Notes: generated by a model not told the origin, from the sequence alone. A DNA stretch of 64,000 nt from Tomocerus qinae (GCA_020055645.1 JAECZT010000008.1:434001-498000), one strand, 5' to 3'. Counted from the stretch's first letter, positions 15,001 through 30,900 are shown. Program-made: numbers and translations.

Positions 15001-18000
15001 TTAAACTTGTACGAGCCAAAAAGCTTAAAAAATAATTTTCAAGAGTTAAAATTCATGATTTAATACTTGTACGAGCCAAAAAGCTTAAAAATAACATTCA
15101 ACAGTTTTAATTATTTTTTAAACTTGTACGAGCCAAAAAGCTTAAAAAATAATTTTCAAGAGTTGAAATTCATGATTTAATACTTGTGCGAGCCAAAAAG
15201 CTTAAAAAATAATTTTCAAGAGTTAAAATTCATGATTTAATACTTGTACGAGCCAAAAAGCTTAAAAATAACATTCAACAGTTTTAATTATTTTTTAAAC
15301 TTGTACCAGCCAAAAAGCTTAAAAAATAATTTTCAAGAGTTAAAATTCATGATTTAATACTTGTACGAGCCAAAAAGCTTAAAAAATAATTTTCAAGAGT
15401 TAAAATTCATGATTTAATACTTGTACGGGCCAAAAAGCTTAAAAAATAATTTTCAAGAGTTGAAATTCATGATTTAATACTTGTACGTGGAAAAAAGCTT
15501 AAAAATAACATTCAACAGTTTTAATTATTTTTTAAACTTGTACGAGCCAAAAAGCTTAAAAAATAATTTTCAAGAGTTAAAATTCATGATTTAATACTTG
15601 TACGAGCCAAAAAGCTTAAAAAATAATTTTCAAGAGTTAAAATTCATGATTTAATACTTGTACGAGCCAAAAAGCTTAAAAATAACATTCAACAGTTTTA
15701 ATTATTTTTTAAACTTGTACGAGCCAAAAAGCTTAAAAAATAATTTTCAAGAGTTAAAATTGATGATTTAATACTTGTGCGGGCCAAAAAGCTTACAAAA
15801 TAATTTTCAAGAGTTGAAATTCATGATTTCATACTTGTACGGGCCAAAAAGCTTGAAAATATCATTCAAATGTTTTAATTATTTTTTAAACTTGTACGAG
15901 CCAAAAAGCTTAAAAAATAATTTTCAAGAGTTGAAATTCATGATTTAATACTTGTGCGAGCCAAAAAGCTTAAAAAATAATTTTCAAGAGTTAAAATTCA
16001 TGATTTAATACTTGTACGGGCCAAAAAGCTTAAACAATAATTTCCAAGAGTTGAAATTCATGATTTAATATTTGTACGTGAAAAAAAGCTTGAAAATAAC
16101 ATTCAACAGTTTTAATTATTTTTTAGACTTGTACGAGCCAAAAAGCTTAAAAAATAATTTTCAAGAGTTAAAATTCATGATTTAATACTTGTACGAGACA
16201 AAAAGCTTAAAAATAACATTCAACCGTTTTAATTGATTTTTAAACTTGTACGAGCCAAAAAGTTTAAAAAATAATTTTTAAGAGTTGAAATTCATGATTT
16301 AATACTTGTACGTGAAAAAAAGCTTGAAGATAACATTCAACAGTTTTAATTATTTTTTAAACTTGTACCAGCCAAAAAGCTTAAAAAATAATTTTCAAGA
16401 GTTGAAACTCATGATTTAATACTTGTGCGAGCCAAAAAGCTTACAAAATAATTTTCAAGAGTTGAAATTCATGATTTAATACTTGTACGGGCCAAAAAGC
16501 TTGAAAATATCATTCAACAGTTTTAATTATTTTTTAAACTTGTACCAGCCAAAAAGCTTAAAAAATAATTTTCAAGAGTTAAAATTCATGATTTAATACT
16601 TGTACGAGCCAAAAAGCTTAAAAAATAATTTTCAAGAGTTAAAATTCATGATTAAATACTTGTACGAGCCAAAAAGCTTAAAAATAACATTCAACAGTTT
16701 TAATTATTTTTTAGACTTGTAAGAGCCAAAAAGCTTAAAAAATAATTTTCAAGAGTTAAAATTCATGATTTAATACTTGTACGAGCCAAAAAGCTTAAAA
16801 ATAACATTCAACATTTTTAATTATTTTTTAAACTTGTACGAGCCAAAAAGCTTAAAAAAAAATTTTCAAGAGTTAAAATTGATGATTTAATACTTGTGCG
16901 GGCCAAAAAGCTTACAAAATAATTTTCAAGAGTTGAAATTCATGATTTCATACTTGTACGGGCCAAAAAGCTTGAAAATATCATTCAAATGTTTTAATTA
17001 TTTTTTAAACTTGTACGAGCCAAAAAGCTTAAAAAATAATTTTCAAGAGTTGAAACTCATGATTTAATACTTGTGCGAGCCAAAAAGCTTAAAAAATAAT
17101 TTTCAAGAGTTAAAATTCATGATTTAATACTTGTACGGGCCAAAAAGCTTAAACAATAATTTCCAAGAGTTGAAATTCATGATTTAATATTTGTACGTGA
17201 AAAAAAGCTTGAAAATAACATTCAACAGTTTTAATTATTTTTTAGACTTGTACGAGCCAAAAAGCTTAAAAAATAATTTTCAAGAGTTAAAATTCATGAT
17301 TTAATACTTGTACGAGCCAAAAAGCTTAAAAATAACATTCAACATTTTTAATTATTTTTTAATCTTGTACGAGCCAAAAAGCTTAAAAAATAATTTTCAA
17401 GAGTTAAAATTCATGATTAAATACTTGTACGAGACAAAAAGCTTAAAAATAACATTCAACCGTTTTAATTGATTTTTAAACTTGTACGAGCCAAAAAGTT
17501 TAAAAAATAATTTTCAAGAGTTGAAATTCATGATTTAATACTTGTACGAGCCAAAAAGCTTAAAAATAACATTCAACATTTTTAATTATTTTTTAATCTT
17601 GTACGAGCCAAAAAGCTTAAAAAATAATTTTCAAGAGTTAAAATTCAGGATTAAATACTTGTACGAGACAAAAAGCTTAAAAATAACATTCAACCGTTTT
17701 AATTGATTTTTAAACTTGTACGAGCCAAAAAGTTTAAAAAATAATTTTCAAGAGTTGAAATTCATGATTTAATACTTGTACGTGAAAAAAAGCTTGAAGA
17801 TAACATTCAACAGTTTTAATTATTTTTTAAACTTGTACCAGCCAAAAAGCTTAAAAAATAATTTTCAAGAGTTAAAATTCATGATTTAATACTGTTACGA
17901 GCCAAAAAGCTTAAAAATAACATTCAACGTTTTTAATTATTTTTTAAACTTGTACGAGCCAAAAAGCTTTAAAAAAAATTTTCAAGAGTTAAAATTGATG

Positions 18001-18958
18001 ATTTAATACTTGTGCGGGCCAAAAAGCTTACAAAATAATTTTCAATGGTTAAAATTCATGATTTAATACTTGTACGAGCCAAAAAGCTTAAAAATAACAT
18101 TCAACATTTTTAATTATTTTTTAAACTTGTGCGAGCCAAAAAGCTTAAAAAATAATTTTCAAGAGTTGAAACTCAAGATTTAATACTTGTGCGAGCCAAA
18201 AAGCTTAAAAAATAATTTTCAAGAGTTAAAATTCATGATTTAATACTTGTACGGGCCAAAAAGCTTAAACAATAAATTTCAAGAGTTGAAATTCATGATT
18301 TAATATTTGTACGTGAAAAAAAGCTTGAAAATAACATTCAACAGTTTTAATTATTTTTTAGACTTGTACGAGCCAAAAAGCTTAAAAAATAATTTTCAAG
18401 AGTTAAAATTCATGATTTAATACTTGTACGAGCCAAAAAGCTTAAAAATAACATTCAACATTTTTAATTATTTTTTAAACTTGTACGAGCCAAAAAGCTG
18501 AAAAAATAATTTTCAAGAGTTAAAATTCATGATTAAATACTTGTAGGAGCCAAAAAGCTTAAAAATAACATTCAACCGTTTTAATTGATTTTTAAACTTG
18601 TACGAGCCAAAAAGCTTAAAAAATAATTTTCAAGAGTTAAAATTGATGATTTAATACTTGTACGGGTGAAAAAGCTTACAAAATAATTTTCAACAGTTGA
18701 AATTCATGATTTAATACTTGTAGGAGCCAAAAAGTTTAAAAAATAATTTTCAAGAGTTGAAATTCATGATTTAATACTTGTACGTGAAAAAAAGCTTGAA
18801 AATAACATTCAACAGTTTTAATTATTTTTTAAACTTGTACCAGTCAAAAAGCTTAAAAAATAATTTTCAAGAGTTAAAATTGATGATTTAATACTTGTAC
18901 GGGACAAAAAGCTTACAAAATAATTTTCAAGAGTTGAAATTCATAATTTAACACTTGT
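1..18958. repeat. Satellite domain 1: A and B monomers only
   Basis: This domain consists of 60-bp A and 58-bp B units, most often as A-A-B trimers, with occasional A-A-A or B-B runs. C units are absent. The nearest thing is one hybrid unit near 13310-13340 with the C-like core ACGAGGCGTAAAACCC. Almost every unit keeps AAGCTT, or AAGTTT in a recurrent subfamily. Units starting TACGTGAAAAAAAGCTTGAA are another recurrent subfamily. No gene is present. Confidence 0.93.
1411..11489. repeat. Higher-order repeat of about 2.0-3.2 kb in domain 1
   Basis: The rare variant TGAACGGGCC starts at 1411, 3828, 7067, 9066 and 11480, giving spacings of 2417, 3239, 1999 and 2414. A second independent marker, CATTCGACCG, starts at 3621, 6860, 8859 and 11273, with spacings of 3239, 1999 and 2414. 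The two markers agree exactly, so these are true multi-monomer duplications with block-length variants rather than chance recurrence. Confidence 0.9.
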
Positions 18959-21900
18959 ACGAGGCGTAAAAGTTTAAAAAATGATATTCAACACTTGAAG
19001 TGCTGTAATTCATAATTTAACACTTGTACGAACCAAAAAGCTTAAAAAATAATTTTCAAGAGTTGAAATTAATGATTTAATACTTGTACGAGCCAAAAAG
19101 CTTAAAAAATAATTTTCAAGAGTTGAAATTCATGATTTAATACTTGTAAGTGCCAAAAAGCTTAAAAATAACATTCAACAGTTTTTATTATTTTTTAAAC
19201 TTGTACGAGCCAAAAAGCTTAAAAATAACACTCAACAGTTTTAATTATTTTTTAAACTTGTACGAGCCAAAAAGCTTAAAAAATAATTTTCAAGAGTTAA
19301 AATTGATGATTTAATACTTGTACGGGTTAAAAAGCTTAAAAAATAATTTTCAACAGTTGGAATTCTTGATTTAATACTTGTAGGAGCCAAAAAGCTTAAA
19401 AAATAATTTTCAAGAGTTAAAATTCATGATTAAATACTTGTATGAGCCAAAAAGCTTAAAAATAACATTCAACAGTTTTTATTATTTTTTAAACTTGTAC
19501 GAGCCAAAAAGCTTAAAAAATAATTTTCAAGAGTTAAAATTGATGATTTAATACTTGTACGGGTTAAAAAGCTTAAAAAATAATTTTCAACAGTTGGAAT
19601 TCTTGATTTAATACTTGTAGGAGCCAAAAAGCTTAAAAATAACATTCAACATTTTTAATTATTTTTTAAACTTGTACGAGCCAAAAAGCTTTAAAAAAAA
19701 TTTTCAAGAGTTAAAATTGATGATTTAATACTTGTGCGGGCCAAAAAGCTTACAAAATAATTTTCAATGGTTAAAATTCATGATTTAATACTTGTACGAG
19801 CCAAAAAGCTTAAAAATAACATTCAACATTTTTAATTATTTTTTAAACTTGTGCGAGCCAAAAAGCTTAAAAAATAATTTTCAAGAGTTGAAACTCAAGA
19901 TTTAATACTTGTGCGAGCCAAAAAGCTTAAAAAATAATTTTCAAGAGTTAAAATTCATGATTTAATACTTGTACGGGCCAAAAAGCTTAAACAATAATTT
20001 TCAAGAGTTGAAATTCATGATTTAATATTTGTACGTGAAAAAAAGCTTGAAAATAACATTCAACAGTTTTTATTATTTTTTAGACTTGTACGAGCCAAAA
20101 AGCTTAAAAAATAATTTTCAAGAGTTAAAATTCATGATTTAATACTTGTACGAGCCAAAAAGCTTAAAAATAACATTCAACATTTTTAATTATTTTTTAA
20201 ACTTGTACGAGCCAAAAAGCTGAAAAAATAATTTTCAAGAGTTAAAATTCATGATTAAATACTTGTAGGAGCCAAAAAGCTTAAAAATAACATTCAACCG
20301 TTTTAATTGATTTTTAAACTTGTACGAGCCAAAAAGCTTAAAAAATAATTTTCAAGAGTTAAAATTGATGATTTAATACTTGTACGGGTGAAAAAGCTTA
20401 CAAAATAATTTTCAACAGTTGAAATTCATGATTTAATACTTGTAGGAGCCAAAAAGTTTAAAAAATAATTTTCAAGAGTTGAAATTCATGATTTAATACT
20501 TGTACGTGAAAAAAAGCTTGAAAATAACATTCAACAGTTTTAATTATTTTTTAAACTTGTACCAGTCAAAAAGCTTAAAAAATAATTTTCAAGAGTTAAA
20601 ATTGATGATTTAATACTTGTACGGGACAAAAAGCTTACAAAATAATTTTCAAGAGTTGAAATTCATAATTTAACACTTGTACGAGACGTAAAAGTTTAAA
20701 AAATGATATTCAAGACTTGAAATTTTAAAATTCATAATTTAACACTTGTACGAGGCGTAAAAGTTTAAAAAATGATATTCAAGACTTGAAATTTAAAAAT
20801 TCATTATTTAACACTTGTACGAGGCGTAAAAGTTTAAAAAATGATATTCAAGACTTGAAATTTAAAAATTCATTATTTAACACTTGTACGAGGCCTAAAA
20901 GTTTAAAAAATGATATTCAACACTTGAAATTTAAAAATTCATTATTTAAAACTTGTACGAGGCGTAAAAGTTTAAAAAATGATATTCAACACTTGAAATT
21001 TAAAAATTCATTATTTAAAACTTGTACGAGGCGTAAAAGTTTAAAAAATGATATTCAACACTTGAAATGCTGTAATTCATAATTTAACACTTGTACGAGC
21101 CAAAAAGCTTAAAAAATAAATTTCAAGAGTTGAAATTAATGATTTAATACTTGTACGAGCCAAAAAGCTTAAAAAATAATTTTCAAGAGTTCAAATTCAT
21201 GATTTAATACTTGTACGAGCCAAAAAGCTTAAAAATAACATTCAATAGTTTTTATTATTTTTGAAACTTGTACCAGCCAAAAAGCTTAAAATAACATTCA
21301 ACAGTTTTAATTATTTTTTAAACTTGTACGAGCCAAAAAGCTTAAAAATAACATTCAACAGTTTTAATTATTTTTTAAACTTGTGCCAGCCAAAAAGCTT
21401 AAAAAATAATTTTCAAGAGTTAAAATTCATGATTTAATACTTGTACGAGCCAAAAAGCTTAAAAATAACATTCAACAGTTAAAATTATTTTTTAAACTTC
21501 TACGAGCCAAAAAGCTTAAAAAATAATTTTCAAGAGTTAAAATTGATGATTTAATACTTGTACGGGACAAAAAGCTTACAAAATAATTTTCAAGAGTTGA
21601 AATTCATAATTTAACACTTGTACGAGACGTAAAAGTTTAAAAAATGGTATTCAAGACTTGAAATTTTAAAATTCATAATTTAACACTTGTACGAGGCGTA
21701 AAAGTTTAAAAAATGATATTCAACACTTGAAATGCTGTAATTCATAATTTAACACTTGTACGAGCCAAAAAGCTTAAAAAATAATTTTCAAGAGTTGAAA
21801 TTCATGATTTAATACTTGTACGGGCCAAAAAGCTTGAAAATATCATTCAACAGTTTTAATTATTTTTTAAACTTGTACGAGCCAAAAAGCTTAAAAAATA

Positions 21901-24900
21901 ATTTTCAAGAGTTGAAATTCATGATTTAATACTTGTACGAGCCAAAAAGCTTAAAAAATAATTTTCAAGAGTTAAAATTCATGATTTAATACTTGTACGA
22001 GCCAAAAAGCTTAAAAATAACATTCAACAGTTTAAATTATTTTTTAAACTTCTACGAGCCAAAAAGCTTAAAAAATAATTTTCAAGAGTTAAAATTGATG
22101 ATTTAATACTTGTGCGAGCCAAAAAGCTTACAAAATAATTTTCAAGAGTTGAAATTCATAATTTAACACTTGTACGAGACGTAAAAGTTTAAAAAATGAT
22201 ATTCAAGACTTGAAATTTAAAAATTCATTATTTAACACTTGTACGAGGCGTAAAAGTTTAAAAAATGATATTCAAGACTTGAAATTTAAAAATTCATTAT
22301 TTAACACTTGTACGAGGCGTAAAAGTTTAAAAAATGATATTCAAGACTTGAAATGCTGTAATTCATAATTTAACACTTGTACGAGCCAAAAAGCTTAAAA
22401 AATAATTTTCAAGAGTTGAAATTAATGATTTAATACTTGTACGAGCCAAAAAGCTTAAAAAATAATTTTCAAGAGTTCCAATTCATGATTTAATACTTGT
22501 ACGAGCCAAAAAGCTTAAAAATAACATTCAACAGTTTTTATTATTTTTTAAACTTGTACGAGCCAAAAAGCTTAAAAATAACATTCAACAGTTTTAATTA
22601 TTTTTTAAACTTGTACGAGCCAAAAAGCTTAAAAATAACATTCAACAGTTTTAATTGATTTTTAAACTTGTACGAGCAAAAAAGCTTAAAAAATAATTTT
22701 CAAGAGTTGAAATTCATGATTTAATACTTGTACGAGCCAAAAAGCTTAAAAATAACATTCAACATTTTTAATTATTTTTTAAACTTGTACGAGCCAAAAA
22801 GCTTAAAAAATAATTTTCAAGAGTTAAAATTCATGATTTAATACTTGTACGAGACAAAAAGCTTAAAAATAACATTCAACCGTTTTAATTGATTTTTAAA
22901 CTTGTACGAGCCAAAAAGTTTAAAAATTAATTTTCAAGAGTTGAAATTCATGATTTAATACTTGTACGTGAAAAAAAGCTTGAAAATAACATTCAACAGT
23001 TTTAATTATTTTTTAAACTTGTGCGAGCCAAAAAGCTTAAAAAATAATTTTCAAGAGTTGAAACTCAAGATTTAATACTTGTGCGAGCCAAAAAGCTTAA
23101 AAAATAATTTTCAAGAGTTAAAATTCATGATTTAATACTTGTACGGGCCAAAAAGCTTAAACAATAAATTTCAAGAGTTGAAATTCATGATTTAATATTT
23201 GTAGGTGAAAAAAAGCTTGAAAATAACATTCAACAGTTTTAATTATTTTTTAGACTTGTACGAGCCAAAAAGCTTAAAAAATAATTTTCAAGAGTTAAAA
23301 TTCATGATTTAATACTTGTACGAGCCAAAAAGCTTAAAAATAACATTCAACATTTTTAATTATTTTTTAAACTTGTACGAGCCAAAAAGCTGAAAAAATA
23401 ATTTTCAAGAGTTAAAATTCATGATTAAATACTTGTAGGAGCCAAAAAGCTTAAAAATAACATTCAACCGTTTTAATTGATTTTTAAACTTGTACGAGCC
23501 AAAAAGCTTAAAAAATAATTTTCAAGAGTTAAAATTGATGATTTAATACTTGTACGGGTGAAAAAGCTTACAAAATAATTTTCAACAGTTGAAATTCATG
23601 ATTTAATACTTGTAGGAGCCAAAAAGTTTAAAAAATAATTTTCAAGAGTTGAAATTCATGATTTAATACTTGTACGTGAAAAAAAGCTTGAAAATAACAT
23701 TCAACAGTTTTAATTATTTTTTAAACTTGTACCAGTCAAAAAGCTTAAAAAATAATTTTCAAGAGTTAAAATTGATGATTTAATACTTGTACGGGACAAA
23801 AAGCTTACAAAATAATTTTCAAGAGTTGAAATTCATAATTTAACACTTGTACGAGGCGTAAAAGTTTAAAAAATGATATTCAACACTTGAAGTGCTGTAA
23901 TTCATAATTTAACACTTGTACGAACCAAAAAGCTTAAAAAATAATTTTCAAGAGTTGAAATTAATGATTTAATACTTGTACGAGCCAAAAAGCTTAAAAA
24001 ATAATTTTCAAGAGTTAAAATTCATGATTAAATACTTGTACGAGACAAAAAGCTTAAAAATAACATTCAACCGTTTTAATTGATTTTTAAACTTGTACGA
24101 GCCAAAAAGTTTAAAAAATAATTTTCAAGAGTTGAAATTCATGATTTAATACTTGTACGTGAAAAAAAGCTTGAAGATAACATTCAACAGTTTTAATTAT
24201 TTTTTAAACTTGTGCGAGCCAAAAAGCTTAAAAAATAATTTTCAAGAGTTGAAACTCAAGGTTTAATACTTGTGCGAGCCAAAAAGCTTAAAAAATAATT
24301 TTCAAGAGTTAAAATTCATGATTTAATACTTGTACGGGCCAAAAAGCTTAAACAATAAATTTCAAGAGTTGAAATTCATGATTTAATATTTGTAGGTGAA
24401 AAAAAGCTTGAAAATAACATTCAACAGTTTTAATTATTTTTTAGACTTGTACGAGCCAAAAAGCTTAAAAAATAATTTTCAAGAGTTAAAATTCATGATT
24501 TAATACTTGTACGAGCCAAAAAGCTTAAAAATAACATTCAACATTTTTAATTATTTTTTAAACTTGTACGAGCCAAAAAGCTGAAAAAATAATTTTCAAG
24601 AGTTAAAATTCATGATTAAATACTTGTAGGAGCCAAAAGCTTAAAAATAACATTCAACCGTTTTAATTGATTTTTAAACTTGTACGAGCCAAAAAGCTTA
24701 AAAAATAATTTTCAAGAGTTAAAATTGATGATTTAATACTTGTACGGGTGAAAAAGCTTACAAAATAATTTTCAACAGTTGAAATTCATGATTTAATACT
24801 TGTAGGAGCCAAAAAGTTTAAAAAATAATTTTCAAGAGTTGAAATTCATGATTTAATACTTGTACGTGAAAAAAGCTTGAAAATAACATTCAACAGTTTT

Positions 24901-27900
24901 AATTATTTTTTAAACTTGTACCAGTCAAAAAGCTTAAAAAATAATTTTCAAGAGTTAAAATTGATGATTTAATACTTGTACGGGACAAAAAGCTTACAAA
25001 ATAATTTTCAAGAGTTGAAATTCATAATTTAACACTTGTACGAGGCGTAAAAGTTTAAAAAATGATATTCAACACTTGAAGTGCTGTAATTCATAATTTA
25101 ACACTTGTACGAACCAAAAAGCTTAAAAAATAATTTTCAAGAGTTGAAATTAATGATTTAATACTTGTACGAGCCAAAAAGCTTAAAAAATAATTTTCAA
25201 GAGTTGAAATTCATGATTTAATACTTGTAAGTGCCAAAAAGCTTAAAAATAACATTCAACAGTTTTTATTATTTTTTAAACTTGTACGAGCCAAAAAGCT
25301 TAAAAATAACACTCAACAGTTTTAATTATTTTTTAAACTTGTACGAGCCAAAAAGCTTAAAAAATAATTTTCAAGAGTTAAAATTGATGATTTAATACTT
25401 GTACGGGTTAAAAAGCTTAAAAAATAATTTTCAACAGTTGGAATTCTTGATTTAATACTTGTAGGAGCCAAAAAGCTTAAAAAATAATTTTCAAGAGTTA
25501 AAATTCATGATTAAATACTTGTATGAGCCAAAAAGCTTAAAAATAACATTCAACAGTTTTTATTATTTTTTAAACTTGTACGAGCCAAAAAGCTTAAAAA
25601 ATAATTTTCAAGAGTTAAAATTGATGATTTAATACTTGTACGGGTTAAAAAGCTTAAAAAATAATTTTCAACAGTTGGAATTCTTGATTTAATACTTGTA
25701 GGAGCCAAAAAGCTTAAAAAATAATTTTCAAGAGTTAAACTTCATGATTTAATACTGTTACGAGCCAAAAAGCTTAAAAATAACATTCAACATTTTTAAT
25801 TATTTTTTAAACTTGTACGAGCCAAAAAGCTTTAAAAAAAATTTTCAAGAGTTAAAATTGATGATTTAATACTTGTGCGGGCCAAAAAGCTTACAAAATA
25901 ATTTTCAATGGTTAAAATTCATGATTTAATACTTGTACGAGCCAAAAAGCTTAAAAATAACATTCAACATTTTTAATTATTTTTTAAACTTGTGCGAGCC
26001 AAAAAGCTTAAAAAATAATTTTCAAGAGTTGAAACTCAAGATTTAATACTTGTGCGAGCCAAAAAGCTTAAAAAATAATTTTCAAGAGTTAAAATTCATG
26101 ATTTAATACTTGTACGGGCCAAAAAGCTTAAGCAATAATTTTCAAGAGTTGAAATTCATGATTTAATATTTGTACGTGAAAAAAAGCTTGAAAATAACAT
26201 TCAACAGTTTTAATTATTTTTTAGACTTGTACGAGCCAAAAAGCTTAAAAAATAATTTTCAAGAGTTAAAATTCATGATTTAATACTTGTACGAGCCAAA
26301 AAGCTTAAAAATAACATTCAACATTTTTAATTATTTTTTAAACTTGTACGAGCCAAAAAGCTTAAAAAAAATTTTCAAGAGTTAAAATTCATGATTAAAT
26401 ACTTGTATGAGCCAAAAAGCTTAAAAATAACATTCAACCGTTTTAATTGATTTTTAAACTTGTACGAGCCAAAAAGCTTAAAAAATAATTTTCAAGAGTT
26501 AAAATTGATGATTTAATACTTGTACGGGTGAAAAAGCTTACAAAATAATTTTCAACAGTTGAAATTCATGATTTAATACTTGTAGGAGCCAAAAAGTTTA
26601 AAAAATAATTTTCAAGAGTTGAAATTCATGATTTAATACTTGTACGTGAAAAAAAGCTTGAAAATAACATTCAACAGTTTTAATTATTTTTTAAACTTGT
26701 ACGAGCCAAAAAGCTTAAAAAACAATTTTCAAGAGTTAAAATTGATGGTTTAATACTTGTAAGGGACAAAAAGCTTACAAAATAATTTTCAATAGTTGAA
26801 ATTCATAATTTAACACTTGTACGAGACGTAAAAGTTTAAAAAATGATATTCAAGACTTGAAATTTTAAAATTCATAATTTAACACTTGTACGAGGCGTAA
26901 AAGTTTAAAAAAAGATATTCAAGACTTGAAATTTAAAAATTCATTATTTAACACTTGTACGAGGCGTAAAAGTTTAAAAAATGATATTCAAGACTTGAAA
27001 TTTAAAAATTCATTATTTAACACTTGTACGAGGCGTAAAAGTTTAAAAAATGATATTCAACACTTGAAATTTAAAAATTCATTATTTAAAACTTGTACGA
27101 GGCGTAAAAGTTTAAAAAATGATATTCAACACTTGAAATTTAAAAATTCATTATTTAAAACTTGTACGAGGCGTAAAAGTTTAAAAAATGATATTCAACA
27201 CTTGAAATGCTGTAATTCATAATTTAACACTTGCACGAGCCAAAAAGCTTAAAAATAATTTTCAAGAGTTGAAATTAATGATTTAATACTTGTACGAGCC
27301 AAAAAGCTTAAAAAATAATTTTCAAGAGTTCAAATTCATGATTTAATACTTGTACGAGCCAAAAAGCTTAAAAATAACATTCAATAGTTTTTATTATTTT
27401 TTAAACTTGTACCAGCCAAAAAGCTTAAAATAACATTCAACAGTTTTAATTATTTTTTAAACTTGTACGAGCCAAAAAGCTTAAAAATAACATTCAACAG
27501 TTTTAATTATTTTTTAAACTTGTGCCAGCCAAAAAGCTTAAAAAATAATTTTCAAGAGTTAAAATTCATGATTTAATACTTGTACGAGCCAAAAAGCTTA
27601 AAAATAACATTCAACAGTTTAAATTATTTTTTAAACTTCTACGAGCCAAAAAGCTTAAAAAATAATTTTCAAGAGTTAAAATTGATGATTTAATACTTGT
27701 ACGGGACAAAAAGCTTACAAAATAATTTTCAAGAGTTGAAATTCATAATTTAACACTTGTACGAGACGTAAAAGTTTAAAAAATGGTATTCAAGACTTGA
27801 AATTTTAAAATTCATAATTTAACACTTGTACGAGGCGTAAAAGTTTAAAAAATGATATTCAACACTTGAAATGCTGTAATTCATAATTTAAAACTTGTGC

Positions 27901-30900
27901 GAGCCAAAAAGCTTAAAAAATAATTTTCAAGAGTTAAAATTCATGATTTAATACTTGTACGAGCCAAAAAGCTTAAAAATAACATTCAACAGTTTTAATT
28001 ATTTTTTAAACTTGTACGAGCCAAAAAGCTTAAAAAATAATTTTCAAGAGTTAAAATTGATGATTTAATACTTGTACGCGCCAAAAAGCTTTCAAAATAA
28101 TTTTCAAGAGTTGAAATTCATGATTTAATACTTGTACGAGACGTAAAAGTTTAAAAAATGATATTCAAGACTTGAAATTTAAAAATTCATTATTTAACAC
28201 TTGTACGAGGCGTAAAAGTTGAAAAAATGATATTCAACACTTGAAATTTAAAAATTCATTATTTAACACTTGTACGAGGCGTAAAAGTTTAAAAAATGAT
28301 ATTCAACACTTGAAATGCTGTAATTCATAATTTAACACTTGTACGAGCCAAAAAGCTTAAAAAATAATTTTCAAGAGTTAAAATTGATGATTTAATACTT
28401 GTACGGGACAAAAAGCTTACAAAATAATTTTCAAGAGTTGAAATTCATAATTTAACACTTGTACGAGACGTAAAAGTTTAAAAAATGATATTCAAGACTT
28501 GAAATTTTAAAATTCATAATTTAACACTTGTACGAGGCGAAAAAGTTTAAAAAATGATATTCAAGACTTGAAATTTAAAAATTCATTATTTAACACTTGT
28601 ACGAGGCGTAAAAGTTTAAAAAATGATATTCAAGACTTGAAATTTAAAAATTCATTATTTAACACTTGTACGAGGCCTAAAAGTTTAAAAAATGATATTC
28701 AACACTTGAAATTTAAAAATTCATTATTTAAAACTTGTACGAGGCGTAAAAGTTTAAAAAATGATATTCAACACTTGAAATTTAAAAATTCATTATTTAA
28801 AACTTGTACGAGGCGTAAAAGTTTAAAAAATGATATTCAACACTTGAAATGCTGTAATTCATAATTTAACACTTGTACGAGCCAAAAAGCTTAAAAAATA
28901 ATTTTCAAGAGTTGAAATTAATGATTTAATACTTGTACGGGCCAAAAAGCTTAAAAAATAATTTTCAAGAGTTGAAATTCATGATTTAATACTTGTACGA
29001 GCCAAAAAGCTTAAAAATAACATTCAACAGTTTTAATTATTTTTTAAACTTGTACGAGCCAAAAAGCTTAAAAATAACATTCAACAGTTTTAATTATTTT
29101 TTAAACTTGTACGAGCCAAAAAGCTTAAAAATAACATTCAACAGTTTTAATTATTTTTTAAACTTGTGCCAGCCAAAAAGCTTAAAAAATAATTTTCAAG
29201 AGTTAAAATTCATGATTTAATACTTGTACGAGCCAAAAAGCTTAAAAATAACATTCAACAGTTTTAATTATTTTTTAAACTTGTACGAGCCAAAAAGCTT
29301 AAAAAACAATTTTCAAGAGTTAAAATTGATGATTTAATACTTGTACGGGACAAAAAGCTTACAAAATAATTTTCAAGAGTTGAAATTCATAATTTAACAC
29401 TTGTACGAGACGTAAAAGTTTAAAAAATGATATTCAAGACTTGAAATTTTAAAATTCATAATTTAACACTTGTACGAGGCGTAAAAGTTTAAAAAATGAT
29501 ATTCAACACTTGAAATGCTGTAATTCATAATTTAAAACTTGTACGAGCCAAAAAGCTTAAAAAATAATTTTCAAGAGTTGAAATTCATGATTTAATACTT
29601 GAACGGGCCAAAAAGCTTGAAAATATCATTCAACAGTTTTAATTATTTTTTAAACTTGTACGAGCCAAAAAGCTTAAAAAATAATTTTCAAGAGTTGAAA
29701 TTCATGATTTAATACTTGTGCGAGCCAAAAAGCTTAAAAAATAATTTTCAAGAGTTAAAATTCATGATTTAATACTTGTACGAGCCAAAAAGCTTAAAAA
29801 TAACATTCAACAGTTTAAATTATTTTTTAAACTTCTACGAGCCAAAAAGCTTAAAAAATAATTTTCAAGAGTTAAAATTGATGATTTAATACTTGTAAGG
29901 GACAAAAAGCTTACAAAATAATTTTCAATAGTTGAAATTCATAATTTAACACTTGTACGAGACGTAAAAGTTTAAAAAATGATATTCAAGACTTGAAATT
30001 TTAAAATTCATAATTTAACACTTGTACGAGGCGTAAAAGTTTAAAAAATGATATTCAAGACTTGAAATTTAAAAATTCATTATTTAACACTTGTACGAGG
30101 CGTAAAAGTTTAAAAAATGATATTCAAGACTTGAAATTTAAAAATTCATTATTTAACACTTGTACGAGGCCTAAAAGTTTAAAAAATGATATTCAACACT
30201 TGAAATTTAAAAATTCATTATTTAAAACTTGTACGAGGCGTAAAAGTTTAAAAAATGATATTCAACACTTGAAATTTAAAAATTCATTATTTAAAACTTG
30301 TACGAGGCGTAAAAGTTTAAAAAATGATATTCAACACTTGAAATGCTGTAATTCATAATTTAACACTTGTACGAGCCAAAAAGCTTAAAAAATAAATTTC
30401 AAGAGTTGAAATTAATGATTTAATACTTGTACGAGCCAAAAAGCTTAAAAAATAATTTTCAAGAGTTCAAATTCATGATTTAATACTTGTACGAGCCAAA
30501 AAGCTTAAAAATAACATTCAATAGTTTTTATTATTTTTTAAACTTGTACCAGCCAAAAAGCTTAAAATAACATTCAACAGTTTTAATTATTTTTTAAACT
30601 TGTACGAGCCAAAAAGCTTAAAAATAACATTCAACAGTTTTAATTATTTTTTAAACTTGTGCCAGCCAAAAAGCTTAAAAAATAATTTTCAAGAGTTAAA
30701 ATTCATGATTTAATACTTGTACGAGCCAAAAAGCTTAAAAATAACATTCAACAGTTAAAATTATTTTTTAAACTTCTACGAGCCAAAAAGCTTAAAAAAT
30801 AATTTTCAAGAGTTAAAATTGATGATTTAATACTTGTACGGGACAAAAAGCTTACAAAATAATTTTCAAGAGTTGAAATTCATAATTTAACACTTGTACG

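Noticed and set aside
20786-21082. Recurring 98-codon frames (also at 26926, 28568, 30062, 33536 and 35138, with shorter ones elsewhere)
   Set aside because: The 69-bp C unit is 23 codons long, so tandem C units automatically give an open frame with a 23-residue repeat. They begin and end at monomer boundaries and show DNA-level, not protein-level, constancy.
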